A stretch of 64,000 nucleotides of DNA from assembly GCF_001580545.1 (NCBI RefSeq), contig NZ_LRBG01000039.1:124001-188000 (forward strand), read 5' to 3'. Positions 44,112 through 53,308 of this stretch are shown piece after piece (positions within the stretch are counted from its first letter, which is position 1; the number at the start of each line of letters is the position of its first letter). The notes beneath the pieces are model-generated. The model made no database searches. It saw only the letters and a list, made by a program, of their open reading frames with translations, and had not been told where the DNA came from. The stretch comes from Paraburkholderia monticola (GTDB lineage: Bacteria > Pseudomonadota > Gammaproteobacteria > Burkholderiales > Burkholderiaceae). The position numbers and the translations under genes are program-made.

Positions 44112-46695
44112 CGCCGAGGTCGTCCCACAACTCCGGATGACACGTGAACACGAGGATCTGATGCCGCGTCGCCGCGTCGATCAACGCGCGCTTCAACGCG
44201 TCGCGGCGTGTGGCATCGGTATGGACCGCGGCATCGTCGAGCATCAGCAAGGTCGGGCGGCCTGAGGACTGCAACAGGTCCGCGTACGCGAGCCGTGTCA
44301 GGATGCCGAGTTGTTCGCGCGTGCCGAAGCTGAGCGCGTCGAGCAGTTCGCCACGGCCGTCGCGATCGAGCATGGCCGGAATCAGATCGTCGCCGAGCGC
44401 GAGGCTCGACTGCGGAAAAATCCGCTTCAGGTAGTGACCGAGCCGCTCGGTCAGCGGCGCGCGCAGTTGTGCGAGCGCGGCGTCGCGTTCGTCGACCAGC
44501 ACTTCGTCGAGCAGACTCAGCGCGCTCGCGCGCAGGCTCAGTTCGTCCTTGCGGCGCGTCGCCTGCTCGAATTGCGCGTCGAGCGCGGCCAGCCGTTCCC
44601 CGAGGCCTGATGCGCCCATCGTTTCGAGCTGGCTGCGCAACTCCGCGATCCGCAGTTGCCGCTCGCGCTGTTCGTTGCGCGCGAGTTCCGCCGAGGCGCG
44701 ATAGCGCTTCGCCTCCGCTGCCGGATCGTCGAGACGCGCCGCGTCGAGCGCGCGCTCGCGCTCGCCGCGCTGGTTCTTCAACGCGTCGACTTTCACGCGC
44801 TGCTCGACGATGTGCGCCTGCCACTGCGCGCGGTCGCGGCGAAACGCGGCGTCGTCCAGTTGCGCTTGCTTGCGCTGCAGTTGCGCGGCGAGCGATTCGG
44901 CCTTCGCGACACCGGTGGATTGCGCCCCAGCCGCCTGCGCGAGCACCTTGCGCGCGGCCTCCAACGCGTCGCGCGCGATGTCGGCGTTGCGGCGCGCGTC
45001 GTCGAGTGGCGCCGCGGCGGAGACGTCGGGCAAACCCGCGAGGCGCTCGCTCGACGCCTGCAAACGCGCCGCCGTCGATGCCAGCGCCGAGCGCAACGCA
45101 TCGATGCCTTGCGGCGCATGCACTTCGAGAATCCGCGCCTGGCTCTTCTGTTGCGCGACCAGCGTTTTCCATTGCTCGTGACGTGCCTGCGCATCACCCA
45201 CCGACGCGACGCCAAGCGTCCGCAGCAACTGCGCGTGCTGCGCTTCGAGCGAGGCCAGCTCCGAGAGCTGCGCCGACAGATCGGACACGCCTGGAATCAC
45301 ACGCAATTCGCCCAGATCGCCCAGGCCGATGCGTTTTTCTTCGTCGACGCGCAGCACGCCCGTGCCGCTGATCGCCCGATCGCCGACGCTTATCGCGCCG
45401 TTCAAGCGGTACTCGATGCGCGTCATCGCCGCTTCGGTGCGCGCGCGCAGCACGGCCAGTTCGCCGTCGAGCGCGACGAGGCGCTTGAACTGCTTTTCGT
45501 CGAGTTCGAGCGCCGCCGCGTCGCGCGCGGCCTGCAGCACCGCGGCGTTCGCCTTGTCCGCCTCGCCGATCGACGCTTCGAGCCGTTGGCTCTCGCTCCG
45601 ATAGAACTCGACCTGGCTGCGCAGATCGGCGGCGGTCACCGCCGCGTTCGCGAGTTCGAGCGCACGGTTCGCCTCGGCCGAAGCCTGCTCCAATTGCGCC
45701 ACACGGCTTTCGGCTTGCGCGTGCGCGGTCTGCGCGGCCGCAACCTCGGTGCGCGCCGCGTCGAGCTGTTCGCGTTCGCGCGCGATGGCCGCCTCCAGTT
45801 CGAGCGCGCCCTGCTCCTGCTGCACCGACAACGCGAGTTGCGCCTCGCCGATCTCCAGCGACTGCGCGAGTTCGCGCAGACCGCGCTCGAGCCCTTCGAG
45901 CTCCGCGGCGCGTTGCTGCGCGAGCGCGGCCTTCTGCTCGTGAAGCTCCCAGGGACGCCTGCGCTCGGCGTCGTCGAAGGCCTGCTGTTGCGTGGCGAGA
46001 CGCGCGATGTTGTCGTCGAACTGCTGACGCTGTTGTTGAAGCTCATCGCGGCTCGCGCTCAGCGCGGCGAGCTTCTGCTCGGCCTCGGCGAGCGGACCGG
46101 TCGACTTCTGCGTGCGCGCGGTCAGCAGTTGCCGCAACTCGCGCTGCACGGCCGCGATCAGCGCATCTTCGCCGCCCGCTTCGCGACCGCCCGACAGTTG
46201 CGTGAGCGCGTCGCGCAGATACTGCGCCGCATGCCCGGTCGAGTCGCGCATCTCCTGCGTGCCGCCCTGCTGCACCCATAGCAGACCCGGCACGCCGGCA
46301 TTCTCGGCCTTCATCGGACCGCGCGCCGCGCGCGAAAAACCAAGCAGCGCGGCGAGCTTGTCTTCGGCTTCGTCTTCGCTATAGACGGCCTGGCCGATCC
46401 TCAGCTCGCAGCGCTGGCGCGAGACGAACTGCTTCGACAGGCGGCACGCGAGCCCATCGAGCTCGAAGCTGACCTCGACCGACGGCTGCCCGCTCGCGAG
46501 CCCCCACGGCAGCAGGTCCTTCAGATGCGAAGCCTTGTAGCGTTCGAGAAACACCGTGCGCACCGCTTCGGCGATCGTGCTCTTGCCGGCCTCGTTCGGG
46601 CCGATGAACAGGTTCAGCCCCGGCTGCAGATCGTCGATCACGATCTGCTTGCCGAACTGCCTGAATTCCTGAATCGCGATACGTTGCAGCTTCAT
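44074..46695 (-). CDS. SMC/Rad50-like ATPase, SbcC/YhaN type
   Basis: An 873-residue ABC-type DNA repair ATPase. The Walker A is GPNEAGKST (residues 32-40); the Walker B is LLMLDD with D820-D821; the rest of the head closes the protein. Between about residues 170 and 720 lie long heptad-rich coiled-coil arms rich in Ala, Glu, Gln and Arg. No CxxC zinc hook is visible at the coil tip, which fits the shorter YhaN group better than canonical SbcC. It should work with the nuclease encoded just upstream (four-base overlap) on DNA ends or hairpins. It is convergent with cobJ, with 38 bases of overlap at the 3' ends. Confidence 0.88.
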   Translation of the reverse strand: MKLQRIAIQEFRQFGKQIVIDDLQPGLNLFIGPNEAGKSTIAEAVRTVFLERYKASHLKDLLPWGLASGQPSVEVSFELDGLACRLSKQFVSRQRCELRIGQAVYSEDEAEDKLAALLGFSRAARGPMKAENAGVPGLLWVQQGGTQEMRDSTGHAAQYLRDALTQLSGGREAGGEDALIAAVQRELRQLLTARTQKSTGPLAEAEQKLAALSASRDELQQQRQQFDDNIARLATQQQAFDDAERRRPWELHEQKAALAQQRAAELEGLERGLRELAQSLEIGEAQLALSVQQEQGALELEAAIAREREQLDAARTEVAAAQTAHAQAESRVAQLEQASAEANRALELANAAVTAADLRSQVEFYRSESQRLEASIGEADKANAAVLQAARDAAALELDEKQFKRLVALDGELAVLRARTEAAMTRIEYRLNGAISVGDRAISGTGVLRVDEEKRIGLGDLGELRVIPGVSDLSAQLSELASLEAQHAQLLRTLGVASVGDAQARHEQWKTLVAQQKSQARILEVHAPQGIDALRSALASTAARLQASSERLAGLPDVSAAAPLDDARRNADIARDALEAARKVLAQAAGAQSTGVAKAESLAAQLQRKQAQLDDAAFRRDRAQWQAHIVEQRVKVDALKNQRGERERALDAARLDDPAAEAKRYRASAELARNEQRERQLRIAELRSQLETMGASGLGERLAALDAQFEQATRRKDELSLRASALSLLDEVLVDERDAALAQLRAPLTERLGHYLKRIFPQSSLALGDDLIPAMLDRDGRGELLDALSFGTREQLGILTRLAYADLLQSSGRPTLLMLDDAAVHTDATRRDALKRALIDAATRHQILVFTCHPELWDDLGVRQRAVEDLKVG

Positions 46696-47897
46696 GCGCG
46701 GGCTCCTTCGCGCGGCAGTTCAGGTTGTTGCCGTTCGCGCGCCTGCTCGGGTGGTGTGGCATGTGAATCGCGTTGCTGCTGCTCGCGCTGAAAACGCGCC
46801 AGCAGCAGCAAGGCCTCGGCCGCGCGCCGCGCCTCTTGCGGATCGGCTTGCGTGTCCTCCTGCAAGGCGCGCAGCCGCGCGACCACCTTAGCTAGATAAC
46901 CGCTTTGCGCGCCGAGTTCGGCGAGATCGTCGGCGGTGGGCAGCACGTGCAGGCTGGCGAGATCGGCACGCAACGCGCGCACGCGGGCGCGGGCCTCTTC
47001 GACCGCGATATGGAGCGCTTCGGCGTCGGCGAGCGCCGCCGTGCCGCCGACCTCGATGCGCAGCACGTCGTTCGCACCGAGCGCGGCGAGGCGGGTTTTC
47101 AACGCGTCGACGTCGGTCGGCACCGAGATCGTCTCGTCCCAGCGCTGCCACCGGTATTGCCCGACCCGCACAGCCTCGACCTGGGGCACCGCGCCCGGCT
47201 CGCCGACGCTCACGTCGAGCGCGAAGCCCGGTTCGTTCGCGCGAAAACGGTCCTGCTCGTGCGTGCCCGCGTACCACGTGCGTTCATCGACGCGCAGATG
47301 ACCGTGCCAGTCGCCGAGCGCCAGATAGTCGAGCCGCGCGCTCGCGGCACGCGTCGGCGCGATCGGATTCGACGAATCGATGCCCTCCTGCAGAATGCCG
47401 CCGACGCTGCCATGCGCCAGCCCCACACGGTGATAGCCGGGCGGCGTATCGGTGGAATCGAAGAACGCGGTGGTGTCGTCGTAGGTGATGCGCTGCGTGA
47501 GCGGCGCGCACAGCAGCGCGCAGCGGCACGCCTCGAGCAGCACGACGCCGGGTTCCAGCACGGCGCGCACGTTCGGCGGGACGCAATTGAGCCGCTGCGC
47601 GCGGGTCCACACGCTTTCGACGAGTGCCGCGTCGTGATTGCCCGGCAGCATGATCCACGCCCCGGAGAACCCTTGCAGCGCGGCGAACAAACGCCGGATC
47701 ACGGTGTCCGACACCGTCTGCAGATCGAACACGTCGCCCGCGACGAGCACCGCGTCGACGTTGCGCGCGGCCGCTTCGTCGGCAATGCGGCGCACCGTGT
47801 CGAAGCGTGCCTGCGCGAGATGCGCGGCCTCGTCCGGCTCGAACTGGCCGAATTGCGTGCCGATCTGCCAGTCCGCGGTGTGCAGAAACCTGATCAC
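46692..47897 (-). CDS. SbcD/YhaO/Mre11-like metallophosphoesterase nuclease
   Basis: A 401-residue DNA exonuclease of the Mre11 type. Motifs are in order: FLHTADWQIG, LVAGDVFDLQ, LPGNHDAAL, GLAHGSVG and LALGDWHGHLRV. The C-terminal 120 residues are helical and should dock on the coiled coil of the ATPase. The start is GTG at 47897 (IRFLHTADW follows) with GGAGG four to five bases upstream; the longer frame toward 48110 is not coding. Its stop overlaps the ATPase start. A promoter should lie in the 221-base gap shared with the divergent DUF445 gene. Confidence 0.9.
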   Translation of the reverse strand: MIRFLHTADWQIGTQFGQFEPDEAAHLAQARFDTVRRIADEAAARNVDAVLVAGDVFDLQTVSDTVIRRLFAALQGFSGAWIMLPGNHDAALVESVWTRAQRLNCVPPNVRAVLEPGVVLLEACRCALLCAPLTQRITYDDTTAFFDSTDTPPGYHRVGLAHGSVGGILQEGIDSSNPIAPTRAASARLDYLALGDWHGHLRVDERTWYAGTHEQDRFRANEPGFALDVSVGEPGAVPQVEAVRVGQYRWQRWDETISVPTDVDALKTRLAALGANDVLRIEVGGTAALADAEALHIAVEEARARVRALRADLASLHVLPTADDLAELGAQSGYLAKVVARLRALQEDTQADPQEARRAAEALLLLARFQREQQQRDSHATPPEQARERQQPELPREGARA

Positions 47898-48118
47898 TGT
47901 GCCTCCATTGCGATTGCGTTGCGCGTATTGCGTCGTGTCGATTGCGTGGGGTTCGACGACGAGCCCAACCGGGGATGTTACCTTGCCGAAGCGTCGGCGC
48001 GTATCGCGCTCGCGCGTAGCTAGGCTGGACGCGCGCGCGGGACGTACCGCATCATTGCAACCGAACCGACTGGCCCCTGCCACCCTTGAGCCGCCGCCCG
48101 ACAGGATCAACCGCGCCG

Positions 48119-49399
48119 ATGGACAAAACCACCGAACTGAAGAAGGCCAAGCGTACGCCTCTATTGCTGCTACTCGCGGCCGCCTGTGTTTTCGTCGTCA
48201 CCGCGTTCCTGCCGCGCGGCCTGTGGGTCGACGGCATCAAGGCCGTCGCCGAGGCCGCGATGGTCGGCGCACTCGCCGACTGGTTCGCGGTCGCCGCGCT
48301 GTTTCGCCGGGTGCCGATTCCGCTCGTGTCCGGACACACCGCGATCATCCCGCGCAACAAGCACAAGATCGCCGACAACCTCGCGCACTTCGTGCAGGAC
48401 AAGTTTCTCGACGTGCCGTCGCTGGTCGGTCTGATCCGCCGGCACGATCCGGCGCAGACCGTCACCGTATGGCTGAGCGAGCCGGCCAACACCGCGCGCC
48501 TCGGTGACTACGTCGTGCGGCTCACCGGCGGCATCCTCGACGTGGCCGACGACGCGCGCATCCAGAACTTCATCAGGGACGCATTGCGCGACGTGCTCGC
48601 GAAGGTCGATCTGTCGCAATCGCTCGGCGCGATACTCGACACGCTGACGCGCGACGGCCGTCATCAGGAACTGCTCGACACCGCGATCGATCAGGTGATC
48701 GCGGTGCTGCGCGAGGCGCCAGCGCGCGAGTTCATCGCCGCGCGCATCGTCGAATGGGTGAAGGGCGAGTATCCGACGATGGAGAAGTTCTTGCCGTCAG
48801 CCTGGCTCGGCGACAAGGGCGCCGAAGCGATCGCGAGCGCGGCGAACCGTATGCTCGAACAGGTCGCGCAGAACCCCACGCACGAGTTGCGCGACAAGTT
48901 CGACGCGGCGGTGCAGAAGCTGATCGTGCGGCTGAAGACCGATCCGGCTTTCCTGCAGCAAGGCGAAGCGCTCAAGCGCTATCTGGTCGAAGGCGAGGCG
49001 TTCAGCGCTTACGTGAAGGACATGTGGGGCGACCTGCGCGCGTGGATCAAGCGCGACCTGACGAGCGCCGACTCGGCGCTGCATGCGCGTGTCGCCGCGA
49101 TGGGCCAGTGGGTCGGCCGCGAACTCGCGCGCGATCCGGCGCTGCGGCAATCGCTGAACGATCACCTCGAGGAAGCGGCTCGCGCGATGGCGCCGGACTT
49201 CGCACAGTTCCTCACGCGCCATATCAGCGATACCGTGAAGAACTGGGACGCACACGAGATGTCGCGGCAGGTCGAGTTGAATATCGGCAAGGATCTGCAG
49301 TACATCCGGATCAATGGGACGATCGTCGGCGGATTTATCGGCTTGTTGCTGTATGTGAGTTCGCTGTTGATGGAGATGGTGCGGGTGAAGGTGGGGTAG
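48119..49399 (+). CDS. DUF445-family membrane protein
   Basis: A 426-residue protein with two N-terminal hydrophobic helices (LLLLLAAACVFVVTAFLP and VAEAAMVGALADWFAVAALF) and one at the C-terminus (IVGGFIGLLLYVSSLLMEMV). About 330 charged helical residues lie between them. The conserved FRRVPIPLVSGHTAIIPRNKHKIADNLAHFV segment identifies DUF445. The function of the family is not established. The start is ATG 48119, the first Met of a lysine-rich N-terminus. It stands alone and no terminator is obvious. Confidence 0.85.
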   Translation: MDKTTELKKAKRTPLLLLLAAACVFVVTAFLPRGLWVDGIKAVAEAAMVGALADWFAVAALFRRVPIPLVSGHTAIIPRNKHKIADNLAHFVQDKFLDVPSLVGLIRRHDPAQTVTVWLSEPANTARLGDYVVRLTGGILDVADDARIQNFIRDALRDVLAKVDLSQSLGAILDTLTRDGRHQELLDTAIDQVIAVLREAPAREFIAARIVEWVKGEYPTMEKFLPSAWLGDKGAEAIASAANRMLEQVAQNPTHELRDKFDAAVQKLIVRLKTDPAFLQQGEALKRYLVEGEAFSAYVKDMWGDLRAWIKRDLTSADSALHARVAAMGQWVGRELARDPALRQSLNDHLEEAARAMAPDFAQFLTRHISDTVKNWDAHEMSRQVELNIGKDLQYIRINGTIVGGFIGLLLYVSSLLMEMVRVKVG

Positions 49400-49564
49400 C
49401 GTGCTTGAGTTGTATTAGTCGAGACGCGACTCGACGGTCATCGTCACATCGGGGAGCGAGCGGGTATTCTCGGGGCGAAGGGGGTAATCGACCCTTTGCT
49501 GCCGATCGCTATGTTGCGACCCGTGCGGCGTGTTTCGAATATACAGCGACCGCTCAAGCGTCGG

Positions 49565-49725
49565 TCAACGTGTCGGCCGCCACCAACGTTCCGGCCAAGG
49601 ACTCGTAAGCACCAAGGAATTCCGGTCCTGCCCCAGTTGCGTCGGAAGCGGATCTTCAAGCCATCGATTTCGATGAATTCCACACTCTCGATGCCTGGCG
49701 GTTCAGTCACATCAGGTCCTGGCAT
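49565..49725 (-). pseudogene. Frameshifted 5' remnant of an alpha/beta hydrolase gene
   Basis: From the ATG at 49725 (or GTG at 49710) one frame encodes TEPPGIESVEFIEIDGLKIRF and continues to GIP, then loses sense. A second frame, one base off near 49620, continues as LVLTSPWPE, the typical oxyanion region of such hydrolases (a LLLSPWPES-like motif), and soon meets a stop at 49565. A single-base deletion would join the two. The rest of the gene is missing. It lies in a 384-base gap (49400-49783) otherwise free of genes. Confidence 0.4.
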
Positions 49726-49783
49726 CCGATGTTGTCGTGAAGGGGGCACTCTGTTTCATTCGATCCCATCTTCCGCCGAGCGC

Positions 49784-50149
49784 TCAGAACATCGTATTCG
49801 TGTTGTTGGCCGTTTCCGGCACCGGCTGCAAAACATCCCAGTGCTCGACGATCTTTCCGTCAGCATCGAAACGGAAGATGTCAACGCCCGCAGTTTCCTT
49901 GCCGCCCCAGTCCAGATAGCGCACGTGAATGAAAGCGAGGTCACCGTCGATCGCAGTGCGCTTGACCTCGCATGACACCTTGCCGACCTGCTTGATATAG
50001 CTGGAGATGAAATCGGTGCCATCCGGAAACATCGGGTTGTGCTGAATATATGGTCCAGCGACCAGGCCCGGTAGCAACTCGGACTCGCCCTTGTTGAAAA
50101 CGCGCGCGTAGATGGTATTGATTGCGGCTTGAATCTGTTCTCTGTTCAT
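49784..50149 (-). CDS. NTF2-like/SnoaL-like protein
   Basis: A 121-residue protein with the cone-shaped NTF2-like fold, seen in IQAAINTIYARVFNKGESELL (helices), YIQHNPMFPDGTDF, DLAFIHVRYLDWGGKETAGVDIFRFD and KIVEHWDVLQPVPE. These proteins bind or convert small hydrophobic ligands; this one is close in wording to SnoaL-like polyketide-cyclase-type proteins with IVEHWD. The ATG at 50149 has GAGG nearby; the 32 extra upstream codons overlap the divergent promoter and are doubtful. It is divergent from an AraC regulator that probably controls it. Confidence 0.82.
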   Translation of the reverse strand: MNREQIQAAINTIYARVFNKGESELLPGLVAGPYIQHNPMFPDGTDFISSYIKQVGKVSCEVKRTAIDGDLAFIHVRYLDWGGKETAGVDIFRFDADGKIVEHWDVLQPVPETANNTNTMF

Positions 50150-50262
50150 GGTCTCGCCTCTGGAGGTTGCCTCTCTTCCATTGAAGTCGCTCTGATGAAG
50201 ACGATCAATATCAATCCATCCAGAATGCATGTCGATTCGTCTCATTCTGCTATGATGAAGTC

Positions 50263-51195
50263 ATGGAAGCATTGAACGGGTGGTTGAAAGCGGTTCGCGC
50301 TGATGGCCTGGTGCTGGTACGGACGCGCGTGGCTGGCCCGTGGGGATTCGCGGTGAAATCTCGCGATGCCGTGGTATTCCATTTCGCGGCGGAAGGTCAT
50401 GCATTCGTTCGTCAATCTGGCGCCGAAGCGATGGAATTACGCGCAGGTGAATTGGTCCTATTCCCGCGTGGCAGTGCGCATGAAGTCGTGCATTCGAAGC
50501 GAGGCAAGGCCATTCCGCTCGATACCTTTCTGGCCAGGCACGATGGTGTCGTTGACCCTGATCCCAAAGCCACCACGCTCATTTGCGGCCAGTTCAACCT
50601 GGATCAGCATTTGGCGCTCCCCGCATTGCGGGCGCTTCCGCAGGCCGTGTTGCTCCGCGCCGGGATGGAACCCGGCTATTCCCCACTGAGCGATACGCTG
50701 CGCATGCTACGTAATGAAGTTGAGACACCGAACTTTGGCAACCATATCGTCGTGCGGAATCTGCTCTCTTCCCTGTTCGTCTACTTGATGCGCGAATGGG
50801 CGGATGCTGCTTCCCCTGCAGATAATGATTGGTTTTCGGCCTTGCGGTCGCCGCAAATGACGAGGGTCCTTGCGCGGATACACGAATCACCCGAACGTGC
50901 CTGGACACTGGAGGAACTTGCCAAAGAAGCCACGTTGTCGCGTGCTGCTTTCGCCCGCAATTTCTGCGCCCTGGTGGGCGAACCACCTCATCAGTATCTG
51001 ACGCGTTGGCGCATGGGCATTGCTGCACAGTTGCTGGAGGAAACCGAGCTACGCCTTGGTGAAATCGCGTCGCGCGTTGGCTATGGGTCGGAATTCTCTT
51101 TCAGCCGCGCATTCAAGTCGGCACGTGGCGTCTCGCCGATTCAATACCGCCGTGAACGGCAAGGCTACATGGCAACCGGCGGGCACGAGCTTTGA
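50263..51195 (+). CDS. AraC-family regulator with N-terminal cupin domain
   Basis: A 310-residue regulator. Residues of about 1-180 form a cupin-type sensor (VVFHFAAEGHAFVRQ, LRAGELVLFPRGSAHEVVH), the AraC_binding/cupin_6 style. The last 100 residues carry two HTH motifs: TLEELAKEATLSRAAFARNFCALVGEPPHQYL and LGEIASRVGYGSEFSFSRAFKSARGVSP. It is divergent from the NTF2-like gene, with 113 bases between the starts. This layout usually means control of the neighbour and itself. The effector is unknown. Confidence 0.9.
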   Translation: MEALNGWLKAVRADGLVLVRTRVAGPWGFAVKSRDAVVFHFAAEGHAFVRQSGAEAMELRAGELVLFPRGSAHEVVHSKRGKAIPLDTFLARHDGVVDPDPKATTLICGQFNLDQHLALPALRALPQAVLLRAGMEPGYSPLSDTLRMLRNEVETPNFGNHIVVRNLLSSLFVYLMREWADAASPADNDWFSALRSPQMTRVLARIHESPERAWTLEELAKEATLSRAAFARNFCALVGEPPHQYLTRWRMGIAAQLLEETELRLGEIASRVGYGSEFSFSRAFKSARGVSPIQYRRERQGYMATGGHEL

Positions 51196-51254
51196 TCGGT
51201 TGCGCCGTAGTTTGCTTCAAAGCGGCCGTTCAGCGCCGAAACCGCCGGCGCTAT

Positions 51255-51797
51255 CTAGCATCCCGAGTCACGTATCGGATTCACAGATTTTTCAAACAGT
51301 GAATCGACATACTCGCCAAGCTCAGGCATTGGCTTCACTCCTACCCGGACGAAGCCAAGCGACTCATAGTAAGCACAGAGCTTGGTGTTTCTCGCGTCGC
51401 AGCCGAGCCGGACAAAACGTCGGTTCAGAATGCTGACCTGGTTGGCGCACCAATCGATCATGAAACTGCCAAGTCCACGGCCGTTGAAGCCCTTTCTCAC
51501 GGAAAGTCCATGCACATAGCCGGCGATTGGTTCTTGAGGTCCCCAAAAAGCTTCATCATCCAAATCCAGAGAAAACGTCCCCACCGGCATGCAGTCGTGT
51601 TCGACAACGTACACCGCTCTTCGCGAAAGACTGTTCAGCACCCATCTTTCGGAAAAGCCGTCTCCGTCCTTGCCCCATGCATAATCGCCATGGGCCACCT
51701 TGTTCGCATGCGCGTCGTTTCGGATCTGCGTAATAAGCTGGACGTCTTCTGCTGTTGCGCGGCGAATGCTTGTTGAGATCATCGCTTGTGGCTCCAT
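51255..51797 (-). CDS. GNAT-family N-acetyltransferase
   Basis: A 180-residue acetyltransferase. It begins with the usual IRRATAEDVQLITQIRNDAH; the acetyl-CoA-binding segment is LSVRKGFNGRGLGSFMIDWC (RxxGxG pattern within FNGRGLG), followed by VRLGCDARNTKLCAYYESLGFVRVG. The acceptor is unknown. ATG 51797 is used; a second ATG six codons on (51782) is possible. GC content is lower than in the cobalamin and cox regions, in line with the accessory character of 49.4-55 kb. Confidence 0.88.
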   Translation of the reverse strand: MEPQAMISTSIRRATAEDVQLITQIRNDAHANKVAHGDYAWGKDGDGFSERWVLNSLSRRAVYVVEHDCMPVGTFSLDLDDEAFWGPQEPIAGYVHGLSVRKGFNGRGLGSFMIDWCANQVSILNRRFVRLGCDARNTKLCAYYESLGFVRVGVKPMPELGEYVDSLFEKSVNPIRDSGC

Positions 51798-51822
51798 TAG
51801 TTCGCGATGCTATCCCCCAGTT

Positions 51823-52245
51823 CTAAATCAGCTCGGCGACGCGTACGATAATCAGCGCGGCCGGTACGAGCATTATTTGCGCACACAGGGTCCCGAGAAC
51901 ACGCGCCCCAGCAAGCGTGGTAATAGCTCGCCGAAAGCTATTCTCGGAGATCCGGCCTTCGATAACGTCGTCCGTCATGACGGAAACCTGCGGGTCTATG
52001 ACCACTGCTAACACGACAGTCGCAAAAGCGTTAAGCGCTATCACCATGCCGGAGACCCCGGCACCGCTCGCTAGCTGGGAAATGTTTTGCCGTGACGGCA
52101 CCCGCGCGCCGTCCCGCAGATAGTTGATACCGCCGCGGCTGAAAATGTGGAGCACAAGGCGCGGCAATGAACGATTGGTCTGAAAGTGCTCCACAGCACG
52201 ACTGAAATATCGCTGAAACGTTGGGATCAGCAGTGCGCCGACCAC
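51823..52245 (-). CDS. Putative small membrane protein, 5' end uncertain
   Basis: Not recognised. From GTG 52245 the frame gives 140 residues with hydrophobic stretches near the N-terminus, at GMVIALNAFATVVLAVVID and at IMLVPAALIIVRVAELI. The frame stays open for 36 more codons upstream to a TAG at 52354-52356, and this extra part encodes a further sensible hydrophobic segment (FRLFLVTASAASVVGALL), yet contains no ATG, GTG or TTG and overlaps the end of the hydrolase gene. It could start at a rare codon, be an N-terminally truncated gene, or be decayed. Confidence 0.4.
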   Translation of the reverse strand: MVGALLIPTFQRYFSRAVEHFQTNRSLPRLVLHIFSRGGINYLRDGARVPSRQNISQLASGAGVSGMVIALNAFATVVLAVVIDPQVSVMTDDVIEGRISENSFRRAITTLAGARVLGTLCAQIMLVPAALIIVRVAELI

Positions 52246-52333
52246 GCTCGCCGCAGAGGCTGTAACCAGAAAGAGACGAAAATCATCGAGCAGGCCACCC
52301 TCAAGATGCTGGGTGATATCAAGTTCTACGCGC

Positions 52334-53308
52334 TTAGCTATGAATGGCCCTTGCTAACTGATCATTTCCAGCCACGGGTACCTGTTTCATCGGCACCAGC
52401 GGAGCGAGGAATTGCTCGAAGTGTGGCAACCAAATAGGAATTGAAGTGGCGACGGCAAACATGCCGTGGCCGTTCTTTCCGAAGGGCGGTTCGACAATCA
52501 TTTGTCCTTTACCGCCTGCCGCCTGAAACGCCGCGAACCAGCTCGCTACGACTTCGGGCGCAAAGTACATATCGTTTTGAACGTAGTGCCATAGTACGGG
52601 CACTCGGGTTGTCGACGCGAATTGACCGATCGTGTTCGCCATCTGCTGCGGGTCACACGGCATGCCCGGATGTTTCGATGGGTTGCCGCCGCGACCACCC
52701 GAAAAATTGACGACCGCGACGAGACCCTTTGGTGCATAGCTTGCTGCCGCCAGAGATGCGAATCCGCCGGCTGATTGCCCTACCAGAACAACGTGGTCCC
52801 GATCCACTTGGGGCAAGGTCTGCGCATAAGCGACAGCGGCGAGCACATCCTGCGCTGCCTGCTTACCCGCAGCGGCGTAATCAGGATGCCGACAAGACCC
52901 TGCGTCCTCCTCGTCTGTGCCTCCTGTGGCTCCGTAGCCTCGGCGGATCGGCACAATTACTGCGAAACCGAGTTCGACAAATGTCCGAATCTGCGGCAAC
53001 TCGCGATAGCGGCCGACCTTCGGGCGGTCAAGCGGATCAGGTGGACTACCGTGACTCAAAACAATCAAAGGAAACGGTCCGGGGCCATCAGGCATATAGG
53101 TTGTCGCGATGATGTCACGTTCGTGATCACCAAAGAATCCATGCTCGGTCATCGGCACCTTGACGACCGTCTCGTGGAGATCCGTTGCGATAGGTTGGGA
53201 CTCGTCGGCAGCCTGCACAAGACTGAAAACAGAAGTGATCAATGCGCCTGAGATCATTAATTTGGTCAGACGGACGAGAATCTGATTTCGGCGAGTGACT
53301 GGTCTCAT
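52334..53308 (-). CDS. Exported dienelactone-hydrolase-like alpha/beta hydrolase
   Basis: A 324-residue hydrolase with a signal peptide of about 33 residues (SGALITSVFSLVQAA). The core shows PLIVLSHGSPPDP (oxyanion), the nucleophile elbow VLVGQSAGGFASLAA, an Asp in YVQNDMYFAPE and the charge-relay His in GKNGHGMF. It resembles secreted dienelactone-hydrolase/peptidase S9-like esterases. The substrate is unknown. The region upstream (53309 onward) is AT-rich at first and should contain the promoter. The truncated membrane ORF lies immediately downstream, overlapping in part. Confidence 0.85.
   Translation of the reverse strand: MRPVTRRNQILVRLTKLMISGALITSVFSLVQAADESQPIATDLHETVVKVPMTEHGFFGDHERDIIATTYMPDGPGPFPLIVLSHGSPPDPLDRPKVGRYRELPQIRTFVELGFAVIVPIRRGYGATGGTDEEDAGSCRHPDYAAAGKQAAQDVLAAVAYAQTLPQVDRDHVVLVGQSAGGFASLAAASYAPKGLVAVVNFSGGRGGNPSKHPGMPCDPQQMANTIGQFASTTRVPVLWHYVQNDMYFAPEVVASWFAAFQAAGGKGQMIVEPPFGKNGHGMFAVATSIPIWLPHFEQFLAPLVPMKQVPVAGNDQLARAIHS

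Noticed and set aside
44656..46281. A 541-codon plus-strand frame opposite the SbcC-like gene
   Set aside because: Leu/Arg-rich complement of coiled-coil codons; no start site support and no domain.
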